Source: Acidobacteriota bacterium
GTDB taxonomy: Bacteria > Acidobacteriota > Thermoanaerobaculia > UBA5066
Direction: 5' to 3'
Length of the DNA stretch: 64,000 nt
Assembly (NCBI GenBank): GCA_029781975.1
Contig: JAKOVQ010000046.1
Location: 1-64,000 of the forward strand
In this document: piece after piece, positions 16,724 to 25,857 of the stretch
Numbering within the stretch: the stretch's first letter is position 1
Layout of the letters: each line of letters begins with the position of its first letter
Made by a program: the position numbers and the translations under genes
The notes under the pieces: generated by a model
Databases searched by the model: none
The model's input: only the letters and a program-made list of their open reading frames with translations
What the model was told of the DNA's origin: nothing

Positions 16724-18142
16724 TCAGCCGGCTCCGCCGGCCGTCCTCTTCTCGCCGCCCCTGCGGCGTCGCCGTCCCCCCCGCCGCGCTCCCTTTCGCC
16801 GCGCCTTCTCGTCCCCGTCGGGCGCCGCGGGGATCTCGTCGCGGCCGGACGGCTGCCGGAGCGGGACGAGCGCCTCGGGGAAGGGGACGGAGGCGAGGAG
16901 GTCGTGCCCCGGTCGGAGCCGGTGGCCCGCGCGGGCGAGGACGTCCTCCCACGCGGCGGCCGCGTCGCGGTACCGCTCGGCGGCCGAGGCGTAGAGGGAG
17001 AGGAGCGCGAGGGCCGTCGTGAAATAGCCCTTGGTGACGAGCCGCCGGGCGAGCGGGTCGCCGGGCCGGGTCTCCACGAGGCGGCCGAGCGTGAAGAGCG
17101 CCTGCTTCACCTCGTGGATCGCCGCGTTCGGGAGCGAGAGGCGGACGGCCGCCGGGTTCACGGTCTCCTCGAGGACGAGGAGGACCCGCGACGGGTCGAG
17201 GCGGCTCGTGGTCCCGGGCCGCGCCCGGACCGCCGCGAAGACGAGCGGGAGGAAGAGGACCCCGAGGAGGACCGGGTCGCTGAACCCCTCGCCCGCGGCC
17301 TTCCGCCGGTCGATGTCCTCGATCATCCGCCAGAAGGCCGTCCTGGCCGGGGACGCGGGCGCCCGGATGCCCACCTCCCGGTCGAGCTCGTGGAAGATCT
17401 CGGCGAGGAGGCCCGACTCCGACCAGAGGCGGTAGGTGGCGGCCCCCCAGCCTCGACGGAGCGGGTCGAGGAGCTCTTCCGTGACTCGGGGCGCCGCGCT
17501 CCGGCGGATCTCGCGCCGGTTCTCCTCGAGCGCGGCCCTCAGGCGGGGGGCCATCTGGAAGTCGAGACGCGCGGCGAACTCGCAGGCCCGCATCATCCGG
17601 ACGGGGTCCTCGCGGAAGCGGATGGCCGGGTCGCCGATGGTCCTGACGACCCGCTGCTCGAGGTCGGCGACCCCGCCGACGTAGTCGAGGACGGCGAACG
17701 TGGCGATGTCGTAGAAGAGGCCGTTGATCGTGAAATCCCTCCGGAGGGCGTCCTCCTCCGGCGTCCCGAACGTGTTGTCCGACCGGATCAGGAGGTCGGC
17801 CGCCTCCCCGGCTCCCTCCGGATCCTCGGGCTCGGGGCGCGTCCGGAAGGTCGAGACCTCGATGACCTTCCCGCCGTCGAACAGGACGTGCGCCAGCCGG
17901 AACCGCCGGCCGATGACCCGGCAGTTCCGGAAGAGCCGGCGGACCTCGTTCGGGTGGGCGTTCGTCCCGACGTCGAAGTCCTTCGGGGTCCTCCCCATCA
18001 TCAGGTCTCTCACCGACCCGCCGACGAGAAAGGCCTTGAACCCCGACCGGTGGAGCCGATAGAGGACCTTGAGGGCGTCCGGGTCGATGTAGCCGCGCGA
18101 GATGGGGTGCTCGGCGCGGGGGATGATGCGCAGCTCACTCAT
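16724..18142 (-). CDS. pcnB: Poly(A) polymerase / CCA-adding-family nucleotidyltransferase
   Basis: The 472-residue class II nucleotidyltransferase has GGSVRDLMMGRTPKDFDVG (the GG...DxD active site), FRNCRVIGRRFRLAHV and RRDFTINGLFYD. An RNA-binding helical region follows. The FRNC...RRFRLAHV pattern favours poly(A) polymerase I, which adds 3' tails that mark RNA for decay. The C-terminus is extremely basic (RRKGARRGGRRRRR), typical for RNA contact. The start is ATG at 18142; an in-frame GTG at 18160 is an alternative. It ends 3 bases from the convergent CpcT-like gene. Confidence 0.87.
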   Translation of the reverse strand: MSELRIIPRAEHPISRGYIDPDALKVLYRLHRSGFKAFLVGGSVRDLMMGRTPKDFDVGTNAHPNEVRRLFRNCRVIGRRFRLAHVLFDGGKVIEVSTFRTRPEPEDPEGAGEAADLLIRSDNTFGTPEEDALRRDFTINGLFYDIATFAVLDYVGGVADLEQRVVRTIGDPAIRFREDPVRMMRACEFAARLDFQMAPRLRAALEENRREIRRSAAPRVTEELLDPLRRGWGAATYRLWSESGLLAEIFHELDREVGIRAPASPARTAFWRMIEDIDRRKAAGEGFSDPVLLGVLFLPLVFAAVRARPGTTSRLDPSRVLLVLEETVNPAAVRLSLPNAAIHEVKQALFTLGRLVETRPGDPLARRLVTKGYFTTALALLSLYASAAERYRDAAAAWEDVLARAGHRLRPGHDLLASVPFPEALVPLRQPSGRDEIPAAPDGDEKARRKGARRGGRRRRRGGEKRTAGGAG

Positions 18143-18202
18143 CCGAGGGCCGCGGGACACACGAGCATCGAGGACATTCTAGCCCCTCCGGGGAACCGGC
18201 CC

Positions 18203-18208
18203 GATAAT
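18203..18208 (+). promoter_or_regulatory. Candidate -10 (GATAAT) of a leaderless transcript
   Basis: GATAAT ends 8 bases before the TTG start at 18217. No Shine-Dalgarno sequence is present, which supports both this start and leaderless initiation. Confidence 0.4.
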
Positions 18209-18216
18209 CCCCCGGG

Positions 18217-20508
18217 TTGAGCACGGCCAGACGGGACCTCCCGGGCGATCCCCCGCTTCCGCTCGTGGCGCTGGTCCTCGGAGCCGTCGTCGCGAGCCGG
18301 TTCCTCGCGGTGGCCGCCTTCCCCGGCGAGATCGACGAGGCGGTCTTCGCCGGGGCCGTCACCCGCTTCGACCTGTTCGACCTCTCCCCCCAGGCTCCCG
18401 GCTTCCCTCTCTGGATCCTGATCGGACGGCTCGTCCTGCGGGCGGTCCCGTCCCCCTTCCAGGCGCTGGCCGTGGCCTCCACGCTCCTCTCGGCCCTCGC
18501 CCTGCCGGCCCTCTACCTCTGGGGACGGAGGCTCGTGGGCGGCTGGGCGGCCCTCGGGGGGGTCGCCTTCGCCGCGGCTCTTCCGGTCGTCTGGGTGAAC
18601 GGGGGGCGCGCGTTCAGCGACTCCCCGGGCACCGCCTCCTTCCTCGTCTCGCTCGCCGCCCTCGCGGCGGCGGAGGAGCGCGCCGCCGCCGACGGGAGGC
18701 TCCCCGCCTCGCTCCTCGGGGCGCTGGCGGGCCTGGCCGCGGCGGCGGGGGCGGGGGTGAGGCCCCACCTCGTCCTGGCGTTCGGGCCGCTCCTCCTCGT
18801 GACGGCGATCCGGCTCCTCGGGACGCGCGCCGGGCGGGGGAGCGCCTTCTGGCTCGTCGGGGCCGGGCTCGCGGGGTGCACGGCCTGGGGCGCCTGGCTC
18901 TTCGGGCAGGCCGGCGGGACCCCCGGCCTCCTCGCCTCGGTCTCCGAGCGTGCCGAGTTCCGCTCCCACGCGTTCGCGACGGGGACGTTCGGGACGCTCC
19001 TCGACTCGTTCCTCGTCAAGGACTTCCTCTCGTGGCGCCGTGCGGCTCTCGCCCTCGCCCTGGCCCTCGTCGGGCTCGTCGCGGTCGCGCTTCGCCGGCG
19101 GCGCGCCGCCTCCGACCTCCTCCTGGTCCTGGTTCCGACGTTCCTCTCGCTCTGGTTCCTCCACAGCCGCGCCATGTCGCGCTACTCGGTCCCGTTCGTC
19201 CTCGTCCTCGCCCTCCCGCTGGCCGCGGGGGTCGAGGCGCTCGTCCGCTTCCGCTCCGCCGGGCTCGCTCTCACGCTTGCGGGGGCCCTCGCCTACGGAC
19301 GCGAGACGTGGCCCGAGGCGCGCGCCAGCGCCACGCTGGAGACGCCCGTGATGGCGGCCCTCGGCCCGCTGGAGAGGACGGGCCACCCGGGGCGCGAGAC
19401 GCTGATCGCCGACAAGGTCTTCCACGCGTTCCTCAGGACGGAGCGGTGGGAGGGGCGCCTCACGGTGTGGGGCCTGACGGACGACGAGTTCCTCCATCCC
19501 CAGAGGAGCCTGAACAAGCGGCTCGTGAGGCTCGAGGACTTCTCGGACGAGGCGGAGCCGGCCGACAGGCTCGACCCGGCCTGGCGGACCTTCGGCCGCG
19601 GCGGCCGGGTCGCGGAGGCGCTCGGGAACAGGCGGCTCCTCTCGGTCTCCTACCGCGACCCGGGCCCGCCCCTCTTCGGGCCGGGGTTCGGGGTCAAGGA
19701 GACCGCGCCGGGACTGCCGTCGTTCCGCTGGGCCGGACCGGCGGCCCACCTGGTCGTTCCGGGTCTCGCCGGCCCGCCGGCGGTCCTCCTCCGCGGGGAG
19801 CGGGAAGCGGAAGCCGGGCCGGACACCCTCCGCGTGACGGACGCCGAGACGGGGAGGGTGCTCGTGGAGCGGCGGATCTCCCCCGGGCCGTTCGAGCTCG
19901 GCGTCGTCCCGGTCCCGGTCTACGGTCCGCTCCCGAGGCCCCGCGAGCTCGTGGTCTCCTGCGAGCGGCCCCGGCCGCTCCCGCGGATCGAGGGGGCCGT
20001 CCGGCCCCCGCTCGGCTGCTTCACCTTTCGCGAGGCGGCCTTCTCGTTCCCCCCCGAATCGCTCTGGGAGCCGTTCCTGGCGGAGCGCCGGATCGACGTC
20101 GGGACCCGCTTCGACGCCCGCGCGGGCCTGAGCGGGTTCTACGCGCGCGAGGAGGTCCCCTCCCTCTCCGCCGACCTGAGGTGGACCGCGGGGGACGCCT
20201 CGGTCGTCTGGCTTCCCGTCGCCGGGATGGAGCCCGCGTCGGTCGTCCTGAGGTCGCGTGCCCCCGGGCGGGAGCCGGTGACGGTGACGGTCACTCTCGA
20301 CGGCCGTCCCGCCGGGACGATCTCCGTCCCACCCGGCGACCTCGCCGAGCACGGCGTCGCCCTCCCCGCCTGGGGTCGCGCGCTCCTTGCGGGAGCCGAC
20401 CCGGTGACGATCGGCTTCTCGTCGCCGACGGTGACGCCGCGGAGCCTCGGGCTCGGGGCGGACGACCGCCCCCTCGGGGTGGCAGTCGACCGGATCATCG
20501 TCCGCTGA
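18217..20508 (+). CDS. GT-C-like membrane glycosyltransferase family protein
   Basis: The 763-residue protein has about ten membrane helices in its first 370 residues, then a large extracytoplasmic beta-rich region. The first loop contains FPGEIDEAVF, matching the acidic catalytic position of ArnT/PMT-like GT-C enzymes. LSPQAPGFPLWILIGRL and GGRAFSDSPGT also fit the family. Such enzymes move sugars from polyprenyl-phosphate donors to acceptors outside the membrane. The C-terminal half (from about residue 390) shows no recognised domain. The TTG start has a GATAAT 8 bases upstream. It is divergent from pcnB. Confidence 0.65.
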   Translation: MSTARRDLPGDPPLPLVALVLGAVVASRFLAVAAFPGEIDEAVFAGAVTRFDLFDLSPQAPGFPLWILIGRLVLRAVPSPFQALAVASTLLSALALPALYLWGRRLVGGWAALGGVAFAAALPVVWVNGGRAFSDSPGTASFLVSLAALAAAEERAAADGRLPASLLGALAGLAAAAGAGVRPHLVLAFGPLLLVTAIRLLGTRAGRGSAFWLVGAGLAGCTAWGAWLFGQAGGTPGLLASVSERAEFRSHAFATGTFGTLLDSFLVKDFLSWRRAALALALALVGLVAVALRRRRAASDLLLVLVPTFLSLWFLHSRAMSRYSVPFVLVLALPLAAGVEALVRFRSAGLALTLAGALAYGRETWPEARASATLETPVMAALGPLERTGHPGRETLIADKVFHAFLRTERWEGRLTVWGLTDDEFLHPQRSLNKRLVRLEDFSDEAEPADRLDPAWRTFGRGGRVAEALGNRRLLSVSYRDPGPPLFGPGFGVKETAPGLPSFRWAGPAAHLVVPGLAGPPAVLLRGEREAEAGPDTLRVTDAETGRVLVERRISPGPFELGVVPVPVYGPLPRPRELVVSCERPRPLPRIEGAVRPPLGCFTFREAAFSFPPESLWEPFLAERRIDVGTRFDARAGLSGFYAREEVPSLSADLRWTAGDASVVWLPVAGMEPASVVLRSRAPGREPVTVTVTLDGRPAGTISVPPGDLAEHGVALPAWGRALLAGADPVTIGFSSPTVTPRSLGLGADDRPLGVAVDRIIVR

Positions 20509-20515
20509 CGGGGCG

Positions 20516-20764
20516 TCAGGCCCGGAGGTAGTCCCTCCAGGCGAGGGCGAGGCAGGGGGCCACGACGGCAAAGGCGCCGGCGGTCCAGGCGACGGCCTCG
20601 CCCCGGAGCGCCCTCACGAGGAGCGAGACGGCGAGGACGGTGAGGATCAGGAGGAACGCCAGCCGGAGCCGTCGCCCCAGCTCCTTTAGGACCGGCCGCG
20701 CCAGGAGGAGGGCCGCGCCCGCGAGGACGACGAGGACGAGCCGGACGAGGGGCGTGCCGCGCAC
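20516..20764 (-). CDS. Small membrane protein
   Basis: This 82-residue protein has about three hydrophobic segments and a short charged loop (RRLRLAF). It starts with GTG 9 bases downstream of the amino-acid permease on the same strand, so it is probably co-transcribed with it. No family is recognised. Coding likelihood rests on position and hydrophobic pattern. Confidence 0.5.
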   Translation of the reverse strand: MRGTPLVRLVLVVLAGAALLLARPVLKELGRRLRLAFLLILTVLAVSLLVRALRGEAVAWTAGAFAVVAPCLALAWRDYLRA

Positions 20765-20773
20765 GCTCTCCCG

Positions 20774-22288
20774 TCAGGCCGCTTCCGACGCGGCGTCCGC
20801 GGCCTTCCGGTTCGCCAGGACGCTGTGCCTGCGCCCGTAGCCGAAGTAGATGGCGAACCCGATGAGGAGCCAGACGACGAGCCTGAGCCAGTTCTCGGCC
20901 GGGAGCGAGAACATGAGGAGGAGGCAGGTCAGGATCCCGAGGACCGGCGTCAGCGGGACCAGCGGCGCCCGGAAGGGCCGCTCGGCGTCGGGGTTCGTCC
21001 GCCGCATGATCAGGACCGCCGCGCAGACGATGACGAAGGCCAGGAGCGTCCCGATGTTGACGAGCTCGGCCAGGATCCGGAGGGGGAGGAAGGCCGAGAG
21101 GGTCGCCACGAAGAGGCCGGTCAGGATCGTCGACTTCCACGGGGTCCGGAACCTCTCGTGGACCGCCCCGAAGAAGCTCTTCGGGATGAGGCCGTCGCGC
21201 GCCATGGCGAGGAGGACGCGCGGCTGGCTCAGCATCATGACGAGGAGGACCGACGTGATCCCGGCCACCGCGCCGATGGAGATGAGGAACTGCGCCCAGG
21301 GGAGCCCGACCTGGCGGAACGCGTCGGAGACCGGGGCGTCGATGCTGAGCTTGTCGTACGGCACCATCCCGGTCAGGACGGCGGCGACCGCGATGTAGAG
21401 GACGGTGCAGAGGATGAGCGACGCGATGATGCCGATCGGGACGTCGCGCTGCGGCTTCTTCGCCTCCTCGGCGTGCGTGGAGACGGAGTCGAAGCCGATG
21501 TAGGCGAAGAAGATCGTCGCCGCGCCGGCGAGCATCCCGAGCGGCTCGCCCCCCTTCCCGGTCTGGCCGAAGAGGGTGTGGCCGAAGAAGCTGATCCCCG
21601 ACAGCCCGTAGGGGGCGAAGGGGTGCCAGTTCTCGGGCTTGACGTAGAAGGCCCCGACGATGATCACGAAGAAGACGATCAGGACCTTCAGGCCGACGAT
21701 CGTCGCGTTGAAGGTGGCGCTCTCCCGGATCCCCTTCACGAGGATCGCCGTCACGAGGAAGGTGATGAGGATGGCCGGAAGGTCGAGGACGGTCCCGGTG
21801 CCGACGATGTGCCCGAGGTGCGGGTCGTAGTCGAACGGGGCCTTCGTGAGCGCCGCCGGGAGGTGGAGCCCGAAGATCCCGATGAAGTCCTGGAAGTAGT
21901 GCGACCAGCCGTGCGCGACCGTCGCGGACCCGACCGCGTACTCGAGGACGAGGTCCCAGCCGATGATCCAGGCCATCAGCTCGCCGAGCGTGGCGTAGGC
22001 GTAGGTGTAGGCCGACCCCGCGACCGGCACCATCGAGGCGAACTCCGCGTAGCAGAGGGCCGCGAAGATGCACGCGACCCCCGCCGCCACGAAGGAGAGC
22101 ATCAGGGCGGGCCCCGTCTTGTCGTGAGCCGCCTGGCCGGTCAGGACGAAGATGCCGGTGCCGATGATGGCGCCGACGCCGAGCGACGTCAGCTGCACCG
22201 GCCCGAGGACCCGGCGGAGGCGGTTCTCCCCCTTCATCTCCTCGAGGAGGAGCGACAGGGGCTTCTTCGCGAAGAGCTGCTCACGCAT
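20774..22288 (-). CDS. APC-superfamily amino-acid permease
   Basis: The 504-residue transporter has about twelve membrane helices. The TM1 signature LGVGAIIGTGIFVLTG (near residue 36) and CYAEFASMVPVAGSAYTYAY (near 79) are diagnostic of the cationic amino-acid transporter (CAT/YfnA) group. IGFDSVSTHAEEAKKPQRD is the conserved TM6-loop motif. It probably imports an amino acid by proton symport. GGGGAGG precedes the ATG. Substrate cannot be fixed from sequence. Confidence 0.9.
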   Translation of the reverse strand: MREQLFAKKPLSLLLEEMKGENRLRRVLGPVQLTSLGVGAIIGTGIFVLTGQAAHDKTGPALMLSFVAAGVACIFAALCYAEFASMVPVAGSAYTYAYATLGELMAWIIGWDLVLEYAVGSATVAHGWSHYFQDFIGIFGLHLPAALTKAPFDYDPHLGHIVGTGTVLDLPAILITFLVTAILVKGIRESATFNATIVGLKVLIVFFVIIVGAFYVKPENWHPFAPYGLSGISFFGHTLFGQTGKGGEPLGMLAGAATIFFAYIGFDSVSTHAEEAKKPQRDVPIGIIASLILCTVLYIAVAAVLTGMVPYDKLSIDAPVSDAFRQVGLPWAQFLISIGAVAGITSVLLVMMLSQPRVLLAMARDGLIPKSFFGAVHERFRTPWKSTILTGLFVATLSAFLPLRILAELVNIGTLLAFVIVCAAVLIMRRTNPDAERPFRAPLVPLTPVLGILTCLLLMFSLPAENWLRLVVWLLIGFAIYFGYGRRHSVLANRKAADAASEAA

Positions 22289-22377
22289 GGGGCGGGCCTC
22301 CCCTTTCCACCCGCCGCGGACGGGCTCCGGGCCTCTGCTCGCCGGGCCCCCTGACGACGGGACGGGGGAGTGTAGCG

Positions 22378-23649
22378 TCAGTCGGAGCCGGGGACGGAGC
22401 CGGCGGGGAAGATCGTCCGGAGGATCTCGTCGGGGCCGCAGATCCTCGGGGTCCCGAACTCCGAGGCCCGGGCGGCCGTCAGGAGGTGGACGGCGCGGCT
22501 CGTCACGTAGTCGAAGTTCAGCCGGGGGTCGGCCGCGTGTCCCGGCCGCGTGTCGTACATCTTCCGGAGCGCCTCGAGCTGCTCCGCCAGCGCGGCGTCC
22601 GGGTCGGGGCGGCGGGAGATCGGATGGACCGGGCTCCGCTTCTTCTCGCCGACGAGCCCCGTCACCTCGCGGACGAGCTCGTCCAGCGCCCGGGCGACCC
22701 GGTCCGGCTTGGGGGGCGCGGCGCTCCCGTCCCGCGGCTGGAGGAGGAGCGGACGCCTCTCGCAGTTGCCGCGGTGGATCTCCTCGGACCTGACGATCCA
22801 GCCGAGGTTCGTCAGCGTGAGGCGCTCCGAGACGTTCGTCACGAGGTTCTCGACGAACGGGCGGACGGCGGTCTCGTACGCCTCGGTGACGCCGTCGAAG
22901 GCGTTGAGGACGTAGAAGACCCGGAAGTACTCCACGGTGGCCGCGAGGTGGTCGATGACGGGGCTCGGCCCGATGGAGGACGCCAGGTCGGCCAGGAAGG
23001 CGTCGAGGTTCTGGTAGCCGGGGTCGTAGACGTCCTCCACCCGGTCGAGGAGGTCGTTGACGAGCCGGGACGAGACGTTGCCGTCGTGGACGCGCCGGTA
23101 GAAGGGGCTCGCCGGGGAGAAGACGATCCGGAGCTTCCGGAAGAGGATCGCCTTCACGATGTCCGAGGCCGCCAGCGTCGCGGACGGGAGGTGCGGGGTG
23201 AAGACGAGGACCCCGGAGTTCGAGTAGGGGAGGAAGTCGATGACGTTCGAGTCCAGCCCCGCCTTCATGTCGAGGACGACGTACGTCGACGGCAGGGCGT
23301 TGATCGCCTCGGAGAGCTGGCGCTTGCGCTCCGCGCCGAAGTTGGTGATCTCCTCGATCAGGTGGAGCGGGCCCGCGACGAAGCCGAACCCGGAGAACTC
23401 TCCGTGGGGATCCCAGGCGTCCGGGAGGCGGGTCACGCAGTCGTCGAGGCGGTACCCCTTCCGGAAGAAGTGGTAGAGGTCGCGCTCCACCGGGACCCCG
23501 AGCGTGTTGCGGACGGACGAGGTCCCCGTGTCGAGGTCGACGAGGATGGTGGGGGCGTAACGGGAAAGGGCGAGGGCGAAGTTGACGGCGATCGTCGTCT
23601 TTCCGACGCCGCCCTTACCGGACGAGACCGGGAGGATCCGTCTTGGCAT
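22378..23649 (-). CDS. MinD/ParA-like ATPase with long C-terminal extension
   Basis: The 423-residue protein starts with the deviant Walker A motif SSGKGGVGKTT (about residues 9-19). It has DLDTGTSSVRN and VLDMKAGLD as switch/Walker B-like segments. This places it among MinD/FleN/Mrp-like ATPases that act as membrane- or surface-bound positioning switches. After about residue 250 there is a long extension (VEYFRVFYVLNAFDGVTEAY..., then LDELVREVTGLVG) that I do not recognise. The start is ATG at 23649; a GTG at 23670 in frame is possible. No flagellar or division partner is adjacent. Confidence 0.75.
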   Translation of the reverse strand: MPRRILPVSSGKGGVGKTTIAVNFALALSRYAPTILVDLDTGTSSVRNTLGVPVERDLYHFFRKGYRLDDCVTRLPDAWDPHGEFSGFGFVAGPLHLIEEITNFGAERKRQLSEAINALPSTYVVLDMKAGLDSNVIDFLPYSNSGVLVFTPHLPSATLAASDIVKAILFRKLRIVFSPASPFYRRVHDGNVSSRLVNDLLDRVEDVYDPGYQNLDAFLADLASSIGPSPVIDHLAATVEYFRVFYVLNAFDGVTEAYETAVRPFVENLVTNVSERLTLTNLGWIVRSEEIHRGNCERRPLLLQPRDGSAAPPKPDRVARALDELVREVTGLVGEKKRSPVHPISRRPDPDAALAEQLEALRKMYDTRPGHAADPRLNFDYVTSRAVHLLTAARASEFGTPRICGPDEILRTIFPAGSVPGSD

Positions 23650-23719
23650 GAAGCGGGAGAAGCCTAGCACGGGAGCGACGCCCTCACCTGCTCTTACAAT
23701 CGCCGCCGGAGGTCTCGCG

Positions 23720-24298
23720 ATGAACGGTCCGTCGACTCCCGTCCTTCCCCTCGAGGCGATCGGGGAAGAGTTCCGCTCGGGGACGAAGGCTTACCGCAAG
23801 CCCGGGCCGATCGAGGGCGTGACCGTCCATCGGCTGCCCCGCTTCGTCGACGACCGGGGGTTCTTCCAGGAGGTCTACCGGGCGAAGGCCGACCACCCGG
23901 GCAGCGAGGCCCTCGCCGACTTCTTCCGCGACGTCCCGGTCGCGCAGGTGAACTTCACGGTCGTCGACGCGGAGAACCACGTCAAGGGGCTCCACTACCA
24001 CCTCAGGCAGCAGGACGTCTGGTTCTGCCCGCACCCCTCCAAGGCCAAGTTCGTCCTCCTCGACGTCCGGAAGGACTCGCCCACCTACCTCAGGACCCAG
24101 GTCCTCGTGGCGGGCGACGGGCAGGACATCCTGGTGAGGATCCCGGAGGGGGTGGCGCACGGCTACCGGCCGCTGACGAACCCCTGCGCCCTCGTCTACA
24201 TCGTGACGCGGACCTTCGACGTCGGCGACCCCGACGAGTACCGGATCCCGTGGGACCACCCGCTCGTGAAGGACCTCTGGGAGGTCCCGAACGGCTGA
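23720..24298 (+). CDS. RmlC-like cupin epimerase
   Basis: The 192-residue protein has the RmlC/dTDP-4-dehydrorhamnose 3,5-epimerase pattern: VDDRGFFQEVYR near residue 43, VKGLHYHLRQQDVWF at 88-102 (His92), Lys110, and IPEGVAHGYRPL at 141-152. The final IPWDHPLV also fits. It would epimerise a nucleotide 4-keto-sugar. The T-x-F at 164-166 may replace the usual catalytic Tyr, so activity is uncertain. GGAGG at 23708-23712 sets the ATG at 23720. It is divergent from the MinD-like gene and not in an rml cluster. Confidence 0.75.
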   Translation: MNGPSTPVLPLEAIGEEFRSGTKAYRKPGPIEGVTVHRLPRFVDDRGFFQEVYRAKADHPGSEALADFFRDVPVAQVNFTVVDAENHVKGLHYHLRQQDVWFCPHPSKAKFVLLDVRKDSPTYLRTQVLVAGDGQDILVRIPEGVAHGYRPLTNPCALVYIVTRTFDVGDPDEYRIPWDHPLVKDLWEVPNG

Positions 24299-24313
24299 GC
24301 CCTCCCCGCTCCG

Positions 24314-25705
24314 TCAGGCCCCGGGCTGCGGGGACCTCCTCGCGAGCTGGGCGTAGGAGGCGGCGAGGAGGAGCGCGAGGACCGCCGCGGCGACGCGGAC
24401 GGTGGGGTCCGTGGCGACGAAGATCCCGACCAGGAGGACGAGGACCGGGAGAAGGTAGACGAGCGCCCAGCGCGCCACGTACCCCCCGAAGGAGGGCATC
24501 TCGACTCCGGCCGACTCGGCGATCGCCTTGACCATGAAGTTGGGGCCGTTGCCGATGTAGGTCATCGCCCCGCAGCAGACGGCGCCGAGGCTGATCGCCA
24601 CGAGAGAGGACTCCTTCACGCCGGCGACGGCGGGGGTCCCGCCGAGCGTCCTGGCGAGCTCGAAGAACGTGACGTACGTCGGCGCGTTGTCGAGGACCGA
24701 GCTGAGGGAGCCGGTGAAGGCGAAGAAGGTGATGTCGTTCAGGGGGAGCGACGGCGCCTTCGCCGCCAGGTAGGCCAGGGCCGGGACCATCGTCAGGAAG
24801 ATGCCGATGAAGAGGGCGGCCACCTCCTGGATGGGGCCCCACGTGAAGCGGTTGTCGACGAACCGGGCCTTCCGGTCGCCGAAGCGGTACGAGACGAACG
24901 CGGCGGCGAGGAGGACGAGCTCCCTCACGGGGACGAACGCCCCGGGGCCCGCGTGCCCCTCGAGGACGGCCGGGAGGTCGACCGAGGGGGCGAGGGCGAC
25001 GGCGGCGACGACGACGGCCAGGAGCGCGACGTTCCACGCGCCGCGGATCCGGATCGGCTCGATCTCGGTGACGTCCCGCGCCAGGTCGGCCGGGCGCTCG
25101 TGGACGTAGGCCGCCCGGTCGAGGGCGTAGTAGGTGAGGAGGAGCATCCCGTTCACGAAGAGCCACTCGGGGACGAGCTTCAGCGTCCAGAGGAACGGGA
25201 CCCCCCGGAGGAAGCCGAGGAAGAGGGGCGGGTCGCCGAGGGGAGTGAGGAGGCCGCCGCAGTTGGCGACCACGAGGATCGTGAAGACGACCGTGTGGAC
25301 CTTCAGCCGCCGCTCGCGGTTCGTGTTGAGGATGGGCCTGACGAGGAGCATCGCCGCGCCCGTCGTCCCGATGAGGGACGCCAGGAGGGCCCCGATCCCG
25401 AGGAAGACCGTGTTGTTGCGCGGCGTCGCCTGGATGTCGCCCGCCACGAAGACGCCGCCGCTGACGACGAAGAGGGAGAGGAGGAGCGTGATGAACTGCG
25501 CGTACTCGACGAGGGCGTGGATCACCTGGTGCGAGCCGCCGAGGGACCAGACCCAGACCGCCATCGGGAGGCCGAGGACGAGGGCGATCGCGAGCTGGAA
25601 CCGCCGCTTCTCCCAGAGGTGGCGGGTGGCGGGCAGGAGCGGGAAGGTCGCGATGCACCCGAGGAGCACGGCGAACGGCAGGAGCCCCCACCACGGCACC
25701 GTCAC
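24314..25705 (-). CDS. NhaD/ArsB-type sodium:proton antiporter-like membrane protein
   Basis: The 463-residue protein has about twelve membrane helices. The motifs NCGGLLTPLGDPPLFLGFLR (near residue 149) and SLSSVLDNAPTYVTFFELA (near 330) are the paired re-entrant hairpins of the ion-transporter (CitMHS/NhaD) superfamily. TYIGNGPNFMVKAIAE follows. It probably exchanges Na+ for protons across the inner membrane. The GTG start follows GGCGGAGGGG. The exact substrate within the superfamily is not certain. Confidence 0.82.
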   Translation of the reverse strand: MTVPWWGLLPFAVLLGCIATFPLLPATRHLWEKRRFQLAIALVLGLPMAVWVWSLGGSHQVIHALVEYAQFITLLLSLFVVSGGVFVAGDIQATPRNNTVFLGIGALLASLIGTTGAAMLLVRPILNTNRERRLKVHTVVFTILVVANCGGLLTPLGDPPLFLGFLRGVPFLWTLKLVPEWLFVNGMLLLTYYALDRAAYVHERPADLARDVTEIEPIRIRGAWNVALLAVVVAAVALAPSVDLPAVLEGHAGPGAFVPVRELVLLAAAFVSYRFGDRKARFVDNRFTWGPIQEVAALFIGIFLTMVPALAYLAAKAPSLPLNDITFFAFTGSLSSVLDNAPTYVTFFELARTLGGTPAVAGVKESSLVAISLGAVCCGAMTYIGNGPNFMVKAIAESAGVEMPSFGGYVARWALVYLLPVLVLLVGIFVATDPTVRVAAAVLALLLAASYAQLARRSPQPGA

Positions 25706-25857
25706 GAGGCCCCTCCGCCGAGCGACATCCGATGAGCTTACCAGCAGCCCGCCGGCAACGGCCCCCCCGGAGCCTCGCTGGCCACCGCCCCCGGGGTCGG
25801 CTAGGCTAGCGGCCCGGTGACGAGCCCATCGCCTCGCAGGGAGCGCGCATCGCCTCC

